NCBI RefSeq assembly: GCF_022340605.1
Contig: NZ_JAJDNQ010000164.1
Span: 1-55,277 of the forward strand
Direction of reading: 5' to 3'
Origin: Thiohalocapsa sp.
GTDB taxonomy: Bacteria > Pseudomonadota > Gammaproteobacteria > Chromatiales > Chromatiaceae
DNA: 55,277 nucleotides
In this document: positions 43,168 to 52,780 of the stretch, one piece after another
How positions within the stretch are numbered: position 1 is the stretch's first letter
How the letters are laid out: each line of letters starts with the position of its first letter
Made by a program: the position numbers and the translations under genes
The notes under the pieces: model-generated
Told to the model about the DNA's origin: nothing
What the model saw: only the letters and a program-made list of their open reading frames with translations
The model's database searches: none

Positions 43168-43838
43168 TCGCGGTCACCGGCGGCGACCGCAGCGGGCACG
43201 CGCCGCGGCGGTTGGTGACGCTGGCGCTGTGGCTCGCCGGAGCGCGCACCGTCAGCGTCACGCCCTCGCGTCCGCGCCCGGAGCTGGAGCCGGACGCCGT
43301 GGTCGTCACCGGCGGCCACGACGTCGACCCCGTGCTCTACGCCGCCGCGCCCGAGGTGCAGCCGCGCTACGACCGCGCGCGCGATCGGCTGGAGAGCGAC
43401 GTCATCGACCGCGCCCTGGCACTCGGCCTGCCGCTGCTGGGCATCTGCCGCGGCGCGCAGTTGCTGAACGTGCGCCTCGGCGGTTCGCTCTATCAGGAGC
43501 TGCGCTCGCGCCGTCGGCGCACCTCCAATCGCTGGACCATCTTCCCCCTCAAGACCCTGTGCGTCGCCGCCGGCAGCGGGCTGGAGGTGCTGCTGCGCAC
43601 CCGCCAGACCCGCATCAACAGCCTGCACAACCAGGGCATCGACCGGCTGGGCGAGGGCCTCGCAGTGGCCGGGCGTGATCTGGACGACATCGTCCAGGCC
43701 GTCGAGCAACCGAGCCACCCCTTCCTGCTCGGCGTGCAGTGGCACCCGGAGTTCCTGCTCTACAAGCCCTCACAGTTGCGCCTGTTCCGGGCGCTGGTGG
43801 AGGCCGCGCGGGTACGGCGGGCGACGCTGGCGGAGTGA
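43140..43838 (+). CDS. Class I glutamine amidotransferase / gamma-glutamyl hydrolase (peptidase C26)
   Basis: The 232-aa protein has the nucleophile C103 in LLGICRGAQLLN and the partner His-Glu in GVQWHPEFLL. VVVTGGHDVDP is a PuuD-like oxyanion/substrate motif. It belongs to the gamma-glutamyl-GABA-hydrolase-like group. With the overlapping amidoligase it may edit or reverse the amide bond formed by that enzyme, or supply ammonia to it; the sequence cannot distinguish these. Confidence 0.88.
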   Translation: MAGPQPAPLIAVTGGDRSGHAPRRLVTLALWLAGARTVSVTPSRPRPELEPDAVVVTGGHDVDPVLYAAAPEVQPRYDRARDRLESDVIDRALALGLPLLGICRGAQLLNVRLGGSLYQELRSRRRRTSNRWTIFPLKTLCVAAGSGLEVLLRTRQTRINSLHNQGIDRLGEGLAVAGRDLDDIVQAVEQPSHPFLLGVQWHPEFLLYKPSQLRLFRALVEAARVRRATLAE

Positions 43839-43889
43839 CATGGCCGCTGCCGGCCGCTGGCGCGTGGCTGGCATGCGATCCGGGTGATC

Positions 43890-44339
43890 ATGGAAGGCTA
43901 TCTCGGTCTCTTCACCGCGGCCTTCGTCGCCGCGACGCTCCTGCCGTTCTATTCGGAGCTGGCGCTGGTGGGGCTCTTGGCGGCCGGTTATGATCCCTGG
44001 CTGCTCTGGCTCTGGGCCACCGCCGGCAATACGCTTGGCGCCGCGGTCAACTACGTGCTCGGCCGCTGGCTCATGCATTGGCAGGACCGGCCATGGTTTC
44101 CGTTCAAGCCGGAGCAGCTCGGCCCGGCGCGGCGCTGGTACGCGCGCTGGGGCATCTGGTCGTTGCTCATGGCCTGGCTGCCCGTGGGCGGCGATGCGCT
44201 CACCTTCATCGCCGGACTCATGCGCGCGCCCTTCTGGCTGTTCTTTTTGCTGACCGCTGCCGGCAAAGGCGGGCGCTATGCGCTGGTGCTGGTGCTCTAC
44301 ACCCTCGGTGCGGCCGGGATGGAGGAGGTGTCTGCGTGA
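43890..44339 (+). CDS. YqaA/DedA-family membrane protein
   Basis: The 149-aa protein has about four membrane segments. FVAATLLPFYSELALVGLLA, WATAGNTLGAAVNYVLGRWL and GGDALTFIAGLMRAPFWLFF are characteristic of the YqaA branch of the DedA/SNARE-associated superfamily, linked to membrane homeostasis and lipid carrier translocation. ATG 43890 is preferred over GTG 43884. It overlaps the following VanZ-like gene by 4 nt. Confidence 0.88.
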   Translation: MEGYLGLFTAAFVAATLLPFYSELALVGLLAAGYDPWLLWLWATAGNTLGAAVNYVLGRWLMHWQDRPWFPFKPEQLGPARRWYARWGIWSLLMAWLPVGGDALTFIAGLMRAPFWLFFLLTAAGKGGRYALVLVLYTLGAAGMEEVSA

Positions 44340-44809
44340 GCGCCGTGCATGCTGGATTGACCAAGTATCGGCTGTCCATCGTCCGCTTGGTGCAGCGCGC
44401 CGCACGGCTCGGCCTGCTGGCCTGCGTGCTCGCCATCGCCTACCTCGCCTTCGCCCCGCTGCCGGACCCCACGGGCTTCGGCTGGGACAAGGCCAACCAC
44501 CTAATGGCCTTTGCGGTCCTGGCGGTTCTGTCGGAGCTGGGCTGGCCGGGGCCTGCCGCCAGGCCCTGGCGCCTCGCGCTGGTGCTGGGCTACGGGGTAT
44601 TGATCGAGCTGGTGCAGGCGCAGCTCGCGTACCGGCAGGGCTCGGTGCTGGACTTCGCCGCCGACGCGCTGGGCGTGGCGCTCTACCTGGCCGGCAAGCG
44701 CGCCGCGCTCTGGCTGTGGGCTCGCTTGGGCGGGCCGGGACTCAGCGGCGGGGGGGCAGGTGTTGGTCGTAGCGCTCCAGCAGATAGCCGACGCAGTCCT
44801 GGCGGATGA
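44336..44809 (+). CDS. VanZ-like membrane protein
   Basis: The roughly 157-aa protein starts at GTG 44336. The VanZ-like core is GFGWDKANHLMAFAVLAVLS and YGVLIELVQAQLAYRQGSVLD followed by AADALGVALYLAG. Three or four membrane helices are present. The C-terminal 25 residues overlap the 3' end of the convergent metallopeptidase gene by 68 nt and look unconserved. Role unknown. Confidence 0.82.
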   Translation: MSAVHAGLTKYRLSIVRLVQRAARLGLLACVLAIAYLAFAPLPDPTGFGWDKANHLMAFAVLAVLSELGWPGPAARPWRLALVLGYGVLIELVQAQLAYRQGSVLDFAADALGVALYLAGKRAALWLWARLGGPGLSGGGAGVGRSAPADSRRSPGG

Positions 44810-45797
44810 CGTCCACATCGCAGGTGAGCATGGAGGGCATCACCGGCAGCCGCAGGCGCAGCTCGCCGTCCTCGCAGACGAAGTAGCGCCGGGTCACGTC
44901 CCGGCCCCATTCGTCGCGCACATCGAGCGGCGGCTGCTCGCTTTGGCAGCTTGCGAAGGCGGTACCCGGCGGCAGCTCGCGGAAGTTGAGGTGATCCAGC
45001 GTCGGCGAGAGCACCAGCGGCGCCTGCGCCGGCGGGAAGGCAAAGTCCACGTCCGCCGGCACCTTCATCTGCGCCACGGTGTGGAAGAGGTCGATGTCGT
45101 GCGCCGGCACCGGCGTCTCGGGTATGTCCGCCAGGTGCAGGCAGGCGTCGATGAGCTCCAGCGCGTGGTCCACGCCGCGCTGGTCCCGGACCTTGCCGCA
45201 CTCCACGGTGATCGCGGGGCACAGCCGGGCCATGGCCAGGGACTGCACGCCGGGCGGGCGGGTGAAATAAACCACGGTGCGGGAGAACAGCGTCGCCAGG
45301 TGCAGATAGCGATTGTCGACGACGTTGACGCAGGCATAGTGCGGATTGGTGCCGGTGTTGTTGTGCAGATCGATGCTGGCGAAGAGCCCGCGCGTGGCCA
45401 TGCGCTCCACCACCTGCCGCATGAGGCCGTGCATCGGCGTCTCGGGCAGCTCCGAGCCCGGCCAGACGCGGTTGAAGTCCGGTTGCTCCGGCAGGTGGCG
45501 CGCGCCGGCGGCGGCCGCGCGCACGTTGCCGATGAAGATGGTCAGCGCCCGCGGCAGCGGGCGGTCGCCGCCGCCCACGTCGAAGTCCGGCAGCAGCCGG
45601 CGGACTGCCTCCCAGCCCACGGTCTCGTTGCCGTGCATCAGCACCGACAGAAACAGCGCCGGCTCACGCTGGCCCGGCAGGTGGATGAGGGTCGGACCGT
45701 TCAGGTGGCGGATCAGCGTCGCGGCGTCGCAGTCGAGCAGGCCGGGCGGCAGGTGGTCCAGCTCGATGAGTGAATCGGGGGCTGCGGTGGCGGGCAT
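44742..45797 (-). CDS. Succinylglutamate desuccinylase/aspartoacylase-family metallopeptidase
   Basis: The roughly 351-aa protein has the zinc ligands of the M14-like AstE/AspA family in LMHGNETVGWEAV (HxxE) and ASIDLHNNTGTNPHY (second His), and ITVECGKVRDQRGVDHAL carrying the catalytic Glu region. Members hydrolyse N-acyl amino acids or amide-linked carboxylates. The start ATG 45797 (MPATAAPDSLIELDHLP) is chosen because the upstream frame runs into repeat sequence. Substrate is unknown; it is not linked to arginine catabolism genes. Confidence 0.87.
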   Translation of the reverse strand: MPATAAPDSLIELDHLPPGLLDCDAATLIRHLNGPTLIHLPGQREPALFLSVLMHGNETVGWEAVRRLLPDFDVGGGDRPLPRALTIFIGNVRAAAAGARHLPEQPDFNRVWPGSELPETPMHGLMRQVVERMATRGLFASIDLHNNTGTNPHYACVNVVDNRYLHLATLFSRTVVYFTRPPGVQSLAMARLCPAITVECGKVRDQRGVDHALELIDACLHLADIPETPVPAHDIDLFHTVAQMKVPADVDFAFPPAQAPLVLSPTLDHLNFRELPPGTAFASCQSEQPPLDVRDEWGRDVTRRYFVCEDGELRLRLPVMPSMLTCDVDVIRQDCVGYLLERYDQHLPPRR

Positions 45798-45945
45798 GTC
45801 GGCGTCGAAAGACAAGGCTTGGCTCTCTGGTGGTGGTGCGGGCTCCCGGGGCGGAGGCCGGCGGGCGATGGTGATCGCTGTCGATGGTACTCGGATTGAC
45901 CGGCTGCCGGTTGCGGCGCGGGTTGGCGACAGGGCAGGAATCCGC

Positions 45946-46034
45946 CGTAAGTCGGGCTGAGCGATAGCAAAGCCCGACATCGCGCTCGCCCGACCACCCA
46001 ATCGTCGGGCTTCCTGGCGTCGGCCCGACCTACG
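45946..46034. repeat. TAGGTCGGGTT-type palindrome, variant copy
   Basis: The left arm CGTAAGTCGGGCTGAGCGAT (45946 on) and right arm ending TCGGCCCGACCTACG (46034) are inverted relatives of the repeat at 22228-22315. It is directly followed by the CTAG-bounded element at 46037. Confidence 0.75.
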
Positions 46035-46036
46035 CG

Positions 46037-46182
46037 CTAGTGCACCAGTGCACAAGTTCCGAGATCGTCTCAGGTCGTTGTCGTTGTCGTTGTCGTAATC
46101 GTGATTTCAACCGTCCGGATATTCGATTACGACCACGACCACGAGGGAGCCCGGTCTCGGAATTTCCGCAGCAAAGCACTAG
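46037..46182. repeat. CTAG-bounded hexamer element, copy 3
   Basis: The 146-bp element has terminal CTAGTGC (46037-46043) and GCACTAG (46176-46182). The left arm holds GTTCCGAGATCGTCTCAG and GTTGTC units. The right arm holds GATTACGACCACGACCACGA and TCTCGGAATTTCC. The arms are partly complementary across their length. It ends 11 nt from the stop codon of the minus-strand GCS2 gene. Confidence 0.85.
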
Positions 46183-46193
46183 CCTCCAGCCCC

Positions 46194-47633
46194 TCATTGA
46201 TCGAGCGTCCATTCGTGCACCGGCACACCCGTGGCCTGGCGCGCCAGGTAGGCCTCTGTGAGGCCCTCCCAGTCCGGACCGTAGCGGGCCACCCAGGCGC
46301 GCTGCCAGAGCGCGGCGGTGCGCTTGACACGCACGCGCTGCTCGATGATGCCGAGCCAGTGCTCGCGCTCGGCACGATCGATGCCGAGGTCTTCGAGCCC
46401 GGCGTGGGCGAGCGGCAGCAGGCGCTCGAGGATCAGCTCCGGCAGCGGCACGCGCTGCACGTCGTCCCAGCGGATCTCGGCATCCAGCCCATACTCGGCT
46501 GCCAGGTAGAAGTTGGTGCGCGCCTGCGGGAAGGAAATACGCCGCTCCGGCGGCTCCTCGGCGGCGGCGAGGGTATGCACCGCGCCGAAGAAGAAGGCGG
46601 CGTTGGCGACGTTGTCCGCGACGCTCGGTCCCGCGGCGGCGACGCGGTGCTCCAGGCGCAGGTGCGGGACCGGGTCATGCCCCGGGCGTTCGTCGAAGCC
46701 GATCAGCGGCCGGTTCCAGCGCCAAATCGTCCCGTTGTGCAGGCGTAGGTGCGCCAGTCGCTCGATGGGCTCGTCCATCAGGTCCGGCAGCAGCACCGGG
46801 TAGCGGCGGATGTTGGCGCGGAAGGCATCCAGCACCGTCTGCTGCGCATAGTTGATGCCGAAGCTGACCCGCTCGCGCAACGGGCTGCCGCCCACCGAGA
46901 CGGCCTGCTCGAACAGCGGAATGCGGGTCTCGCACCAGAGCTCGCGGCCGAACAGGAAGGGCGAGTTGGCGGCGAGCGCCACCATGGGCGCGGACAGGAT
47001 TTTGGCGGCGTTGAAGATGCGCCCCGACTCGCGGGCGCCCATCTTGAGATGGATCTGGAACGAGGTCGCCGCCGCCTCCAGCATCACGTCCTGTTGCTCG
47101 ATGGTGAGCGGCTGCTCGCCGTGGATCTCGAGCCAGATGGGCGCGCCCTCGCGCAGCCTCAGGATCTGCTCGTTGAGCGCCCGGTAGCGCTCGCGCGGCG
47201 TCATCCGCGCCACGACGAGATGCTCCGGGCGCAGCGTCGGCAGGATGCCGCAGGTGACCACGTTGGCGCCGAGCTTGGCAGCGGCGGCGCGTACCCGGAT
47301 CAGCGTTTTCGTCAGCTCCGCGGCGAGCTGGCTCAGGGCGTCGCCCGCCAGGCGCACCGGGGTGCCGTTCAGCTCCAGGTTGAACTGCGCCAGCTCCGGC
47401 ACCACCAGCGGGTCGTCTATAGCCGCGAGCAACTCCTCGATGACCGGCGCCGGTGCCGTGTGGCGGCGATCCACCAGCCAGGCCTCCAACTCGAAGCCGC
47501 CCTCCCGCGGCGTGTCGGCGAAGCAGTCGTCCTCGAACCATCTGGCGAGCAGCTCCGTTTCCGCGTTGAGCCGCGCCTCGAACTCGTCGAAGTCGGCGCT
47601 GGTGAAGCGGGTGTCGGTGATGTCCTGGCCCAT
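46194..47633 (-). CDS. GCS2-family glutamate-cysteine ligase-like enzyme
   Basis: The 479-aa protein has GCS2-type motifs: REGGFELEAWLVD, AQFNLELNGTPVRLAGDALS, TCGILPTLRPEHL, ATSFQIHLKMG and ALAANSPFLFGREL. Members ligate glutamate or another carboxylate to an amine with ATP (YbdK-like), and this group includes proteobacterial gamma-glutamylcysteine synthetases. It is longer than YbdK (about 370 aa). It could supply glutathione precursor or act on a different substrate. It is co-oriented with the MurU-like gene 38 nt upstream. Confidence 0.87.
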   Translation of the reverse strand: MGQDITDTRFTSADFDEFEARLNAETELLARWFEDDCFADTPREGGFELEAWLVDRRHTAPAPVIEELLAAIDDPLVVPELAQFNLELNGTPVRLAGDALSQLAAELTKTLIRVRAAAAKLGANVVTCGILPTLRPEHLVVARMTPRERYRALNEQILRLREGAPIWLEIHGEQPLTIEQQDVMLEAAATSFQIHLKMGARESGRIFNAAKILSAPMVALAANSPFLFGRELWCETRIPLFEQAVSVGGSPLRERVSFGINYAQQTVLDAFRANIRRYPVLLPDLMDEPIERLAHLRLHNGTIWRWNRPLIGFDERPGHDPVPHLRLEHRVAAAGPSVADNVANAAFFFGAVHTLAAAEEPPERRISFPQARTNFYLAAEYGLDAEIRWDDVQRVPLPELILERLLPLAHAGLEDLGIDRAEREHWLGIIEQRVRVKRTAALWQRAWVARYGPDWEGLTEAYLARQATGVPVHEWTLDQ

Positions 47634-47671
47634 GGCGTGCCCCCAACGCGCAGTTGGTGTTCAACCGGCCA

Positions 47672-48493
<822 letters not shown>

Positions 48494-48528
48494 TCACACG
48501 CGCCATCGAACCGCCGCAAACACAACCG

Positions 48529-49472
48529 TTACCCCCGTTTTGCGCTCGGCGATCCCTCCGGCGGATAGTCGAGTGTGTCGGTGATGCGCTTGCGGTGTGC
48601 CTCGTCCATGTCCGGAAAGGGCAGCGCGTGGGCCGCCGCCCATTCGCGCACGCTTTGCTCGGCGGCATCGCGCCCAGGCGTATCGAGCGCGTTGTCGCGG
48701 GTCATGTACAGCGTCTGTGCCGGCAAGGCAAAGGCTGTGCCCGCCTGCTTCACGCACGCCATCACCCGCAGCATGATGTCTTCCTGAATGGCGAGGAATT
48801 CCGAATAGGCGGTGGTGCGGATATAGGCGCGCAGATCGACGCTGAGGGCATGGTCGCGAAAGCCGATAAAGCGCACCCGGATCGGGTCGTCGGCGGTGTG
48901 GATGGTCATCGGGTGGCCGTGCAAGAGCTCGCGCAGCTGGACGAGCAGCCAGCGCAGCTGGTCGGCGCTGGTCTCGTGGCGCAGCGCCAAGCGCTGGTGC
49001 AGCAGGAAGCGCTCGCAGGCACTGAGATTGACGATATTGCGCTCGGCCAGATCGGCATTCGGGATGGTGATCAGCGAGCGGTCGAACTGACGGATCTTGG
49101 TGGAGCGCAAGCCGATGGCCTCGACCCGGCCGACGGGATTCCAGCCCTCGCCATGGCGCTCATCGAAGCGGATCAGATCGCCGATGCGGACGGGCCGGTC
49201 GGCGAACAGGTTCAGCACGGTGAGCGCCAGTGCAAGGCTCGCCACCAGCATGCCCCATTTCCAAACGACCTGTCCGGCGACGGGTTGCTGCGCCCACGCC
49301 GGCAGCCGCTCCATCAAGCGCGGCGGCAGCATCCAGCCCGAGAACCCGAGCGCGGTCGCGGTCAGATCGCGTACGTCATCGATGCGCGGCGGGCGCAGGT
49401 ACGGCAGCGCGCGCGCCAGCTCGGCGTAGTTGCGGGCGGCAGCGATGGTTTCGGGGCTGAACAGGAACTCCC
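48529..49472 (-). pseudogene. MscS-family mechanosensitive channel, truncated and internally deleted
   Basis: The readable part contains a pre-channel segment (LFSPETIAAARNYAELARAL), one membrane helix (GMLVASLALALTVL), then directly NLFADRPVRIGDLIRF and a full MscS beta domain and C-terminus (VGRVEAIGLRSTKIRQFDRS; FLAIQEDIMLRVM). The pore-lining helix region that should precede LFADRPVRIGD is missing (junction near 49210-49220), and the 5' end is cut at about 49472, where an amidohydrolase fragment on the other strand begins. A functional channel is not expected. Confidence 0.75.
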
Positions 49473-49946
49473 CGGCACGGTGCCCTTGCTCTGGTGGAGC
49501 CTGCAGCCGTTCATCGACGACCAGCCCTCGGCCTTTCCCGACGGCTCGGCGAGTCGACGCAAGGAGCTGGAAATGTACGCCGGTACGGATCGCGCCTATC
49601 AACTCGCCAAGCAACTCGGCATCAAGACGGCCTGGGGCACCGACATCCTGTTCAATGCCAAGAACGCCGCCCGCCAGGGCGCAAGCTCGCCGCCATGACG
49701 CGCTGGTATGCGCCGGCCAAGGCGCTGCGCATGGCCACCGCGGACAATGCCGAGCTGCTTGCGCTCTCGGGTCCGCGCAGCCCCTACTGCGGCAGGCTCG
49801 GCGTGGTCGAGGAGGGCGCGCTGGCTGATCTCCTGCTGGTGGACGGAAATCCCCTCGACGACCTGTCGCTGGTGGCGGATGCGGCCAGGAACTTCCTGGT
49901 GATCATGAAAGACGGCAAAGTCCATAAGAACACCGTTGCGCCTTAG
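49472..49946 (+). pseudogene. Amidohydrolase-family protein, 3' fragment with frameshift
   Basis: Codons from GTVPLLWWSLQPFIDDQPSA through YQLAKQLGIKTAWGTDILFN match the C-terminal part of metal-dependent amidohydrolases (imidazolonepropionase-like), with the metal-binding Asp in WGTD. At about 49678-49682 one base is missing (CAGGGCGCAAGCTCGCC), and the match continues in the next frame as LAAMTRWYAPAKALRMATAD to GALADLLLVDGNPLDDLSLV and MKDGKVHKNT, ending at TAG 49944-49946. About two thirds of the gene, including the HxH motif, is absent. Confidence 0.82.
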
Positions 49947-49953
49947 CCTGAAA

Positions 49954-49979
49954 GATGGGCACGTTGCGCTTTGCCCATC
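49954..49979. repeat. Short inverted repeat after the amidohydrolase fragment
   Basis: GATGGGCA (49954-49961) and TGCCCATC (49972-49979) form an 8-bp perfect stem with a 10-nt loop. No T-run follows, so it is more likely part of a dispersed repeat than a terminator. Confidence 0.5.
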
Positions 49980-50060
49980 CTGCGCCGAGACGCGCTCCGG
50001 CTGGCGGTCGACGAATGTCTGCCCGGTCTTTGGAGCCTGGAAGCCAGTCGAGGGCCGGCG

Positions 50061-50342
50061 TCAGCCCTGGTCCTTGCCCTTGACGCGGGCGAGGGCGCGG
50101 CGGGCGTGGTCGATGAGTGCCTGGTACCGCTCGGCCAGGGTGCCGTCGCGCTGCATCCGGGGCGCCTGGTCCAGCGCCCGTTGCCACCAGTCGGCCGCCT
50201 CGGGTTGGCCGCGCTGCTCGGCGATCACGGCCATGCGCTGATATCCGATCCAGACGCCCCGCACCGCTTGCGCGGACTCCGGGTCGCGTTCGGCGAGCTG
50301 CTCGGCGATGTCGAGGGTCCGGCGGGAGGTCGCGGCGCAGGG
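50061..50342 (-). pseudogene. TPR-like protein, C-terminal fragment
   Basis: The frame from about 50342 (SRRTLDIAEQLAERDPESAQ) through GVWIGYQRMAVIAEQRGQPE to WWQRALDQAPRMQRDG has the helix pattern and phrases of tetratricopeptide-like tails. An in-frame stop lies shortly upstream and no start or N-terminal part can be joined. It is probably a relic; a short gene from ATG 50264 cannot be excluded. Confidence 0.45.
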
Positions 50343-50557
50343 TTGGCGGCGCCATCAGCCCGCTCGCCTCCGGCACCTGTTGGCCGGCGAGGGAATATGC
50401 GCAGCCCCCGGTGCCGGCAGCACAGCGGCAGCAGGGCGGTCTCCATCTTTCGGCGGCCCAGCGCGAAGTCCAAATCACCACCGAAGCCGGCACACCGGGG
50501 CGGCGGGCTCCGGGGCCTTCGGCTTGCGCCTCACCGGTAGGGCTCACGGCGGTGGGG

Positions 50558-52552
50558 TCATGACACGGCCGCGGCGCGCAGCGCTTTGCTGTTCGCCTGG
50601 GTGGCCTGCTTTAGCAGCGCCTCGATCTCGGTGCGGTCCAGGGTTTCGGCCTCCAACAGCCGCTCGGCCAGGCGCTCCAGCGCCGGGCGGTGCTTGCGCA
50701 TGAGCGCGGTGGCCTCGGCCTCGACGGCGACGATCAGGGCCTTGATCTCTTCGTCGATGCGCAGCGCCGTGGTGTCGCTGAACTCGGGTGCCTCGGCCAG
50801 CTCGCGGCCGAGGAACACGTGCTCGTGCCCGCGCGGGAAGGCGACCGGGCCGATGGCCTCGCTCATGCCCCAGCGGCTCACCATGTGCCGGGCGAGCTTG
50901 GTGGCCTCTTCCAGGTCCGACTCGGCGCCGGTGGTGACCTCGCCGAACACGAGCTGCTCGGCGATGCGCCCGCCGAGCATGACGCCGATGCGATCGCGCA
51001 GGTAGCTCTGCGTGTAGGTGTGGCGCTCCTCTTCCGGGATCTGCTCCGTGACGCCCAGCGCCTGGCCGCGGGGGATGATGGTGACCTTGTCCAACGGATC
51101 GGTATGCGGCAGCAGCCAGGCCATGAGCGCATGGCCGGACTCGTGTACGGCGATGAGCCGGCGCTCGTCGTCGCCGATGGCCTGCTCGCGCTCGGCGCCC
51201 AGCACGATCTTGTCGCGTGCCTCGGCGAACAGATCCATGGTCACTTGCCGCTGCTGCCGGCGCCCGGCGAGGAGCGCCGCCTCGTTGACCAGGTTGGCGA
51301 GGTCGGCACCCGAGAAGCCGATGGTGCGCCCGGCGACCAGGTCCAGATCCACGTCGTCCGCCAGCGGGATCTTGCGGGCGTGGATGTCCAGGATGGCGCG
51401 GCGCGCCTTACGGTCCGGCAGCTCCAGGTAGACCTTGCGGTCGAAGCGCCCGGGGCGCAGCAGCGCCGCGTCCAGCACGTCCGGGCGGTTGGTGGCGGCG
51501 AGCACCACCACGTCCTCGTGGGGCTCGAAGCCGTCCATCTCGCTCAGGATCTGGTTCAGGGTCTGCTCGCGCTCGTCGTGGCCGCCGCCAAGGCCGGCGC
51601 CGCGGGAGCGGCCGACGGCGTCGATCTCGTCGATGAAGATCACACAGGGCGCGGACTTCTTGGCGGAGTCGAACAGGTCGCGCACGCGGGCGGCGCCGAC
51701 GCCGACGAACATCTCCACGAACTCCGACCCCGAGATGCTGAAGAAGGGCACGCCCGCCTCGCCGGCCACGGCGCGGGCGAGCAGCGTCTTGCCGGTGCCG
51801 GGCGGGCCGATCAGCAGCACGCCCTTGGGGATCGTGGCGCCGAGGGCGTGGAAGCGCTGCGGGTCGGCCAGGTGGCCGATGATCTCGGCCAAGTCCGCCT
51901 TGGCGTTGGCGAGGCCGGCGACGTCGTTGAGACGCACCTTGACGTCCTCGGTGCGGAAGCGCTTGGCGCCGGACTTGCCGAAGCCGAACGGGCCGCCCGA
52001 CTCCCCGCCCATGAGCTTCTGCTGCATACGGTAGCTGACGAAGAGGAAGAGGCCGAGGATCAGGATCCACGGGATGATCGCGATCAGGGCGTGGCCGAGG
52101 TCGCCCTCGCCGGCCGGTGCCGCGGTGACTTCGACGTGGTGCTGCTCCAGCAGTTCCAGCAGCTTCGGGTCGCTCACCTGCGGCTTGAGGCTGGTGAATG
52201 CCACGCCGCCGGCGGGCTCACTTCCGCCGGTGTCGGGGCTGCGCTCCGCCATCGGCTCCGGCGCCGAAACCTCACCCGGCTCCACCTGCGGCGCCGGCGC
52301 CTTGCCCGGCAGGAAACGGCCCTGAATCTGATCGCCGGTGAAGGTCACCTCCGCCACCCGGTCCTCGCGCACCGCCTGCTTGAAGGCCGTATAGCTGAGC
52401 GCCCTGGGCGGTGGCGGTGCGAATTGATCCAGCACGCTCGCCATCACCAGCAGCGCGATGCCGGCGAGGACGTACTTGAGCCACGGCGGGCCGCCGTCGG
52501 CCGTCAATTGGGATAAGGACCGTTGATCGTCGGGCGGCTTGGGGTCGGGCAT
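50558..52552 (-). CDS. ftsH: ATP-dependent zinc metalloprotease FtsH
   Basis: The 664-aa inner-membrane protease has two membrane helices (about 27-44, [18 protein letters not shown]; about 165-182, [18 protein letters not shown]) flanking a periplasmic domain of about 120 residues. The AAA module has Walker A GPPGTGKT (about 248), Walker [10 protein letters not shown] and the second region of homology around [19 protein letters not shown]. The zinc site is HESGHA (about 470). It degrades misfolded membrane and regulatory proteins. The periplasmic domain contains a Pro/Glu-rich insertion (about 83-110). It is not next to rlmE/folP, so it may be a second ftsH copy. Confidence 0.95.
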   Translation of the reverse strand: MPDPKPPDDQRSLSQLTADGGPPWLKYVLAGIALLVMASVLDQFAPPPPRALSYTAFKQAVREDRVAEVTFTGDQIQGRFLPGKAPAPQVEPGEVSAPEPMAERSPDTGGSEPAGGVAFTSLKPQVSDPKLLELLEQHHVEVTAAPAGEGDLGHALIAIIPWILILGLFLFVSYRMQQKLMGGESGGPFGFGKSGAKRFRTEDVKVRLNDVAGLANAKADLAEIIGHLADPQRFHALGATIPKGVLLIGPPGTGKTLLARAVAGEAGVPFFSISGSEFVEMFVGVGAARVRDLFDSAKKSAPCVIFIDEIDAVGRSRGAGLGGGHDEREQTLNQILSEMDGFEPHEDVVVLAATNRPDVLDAALLRPGRFDRKVYLELPDRKARRAILDIHARKIPLADDVDLDLVAGRTIGFSGADLANLVNEAALLAGRRQQRQVTMDLFAEARDKIVLGAEREQAIGDDERRLIAVHESGHALMAWLLPHTDPLDKVTIIPRGQALGVTEQIPEEERHTYTQSYLRDRIGVMLGGRIAEQLVFGEVTTGAESDLEEATKLARHMVSRWGMSEAIGPVAFPRGHEHVFLGRELAEAPEFSDTTALRIDEEIKALIVAVEAEATALMRKHRPALERLAERLLEAETLDRTEIEALLKQATQANSKALRAAAVS

Positions 52553-52654
52553 AGCTGGGTCCCCGCGGTTCGGTGGCGTGGCGCGCGCGGCATGCGGCGG
52601 CGCGCGCCCTTACCGAAAGCATAGGACGCCGCGGCGGCCCCGCTATCAGGGCAA

Positions 52655-52768
52655 AGCGGCGTCCCCGCCGCGATCGGGCGCGTATTATCGCGCCGGGGAC
52701 GGCGCTCCCACGACGCGCCCGCCGCATCTCGCCGCGCTGATGTGGGAGCGGCGTCCCCGCCGCGACGG
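52655..52768. repeat. REP-like cluster upstream of ftsH
   Basis: Three units of the GGCGTCCCCGCCGCGA / GGGGACGGCGCTCCCAC family occur at about 52655-52675, 52690-52711 and 52742-52768 in alternating orientation. They lie between the ftsH start and the thioredoxin-like gene stop. Confidence 0.8.
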
Positions 52769-52780
52769 CTGCGGGCCGGG

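Noticed and set aside
49971..50540. Plus-strand open frame before ftsH
   Set aside because: It is antisense to the TPR-like fragment and has no recognisable features.
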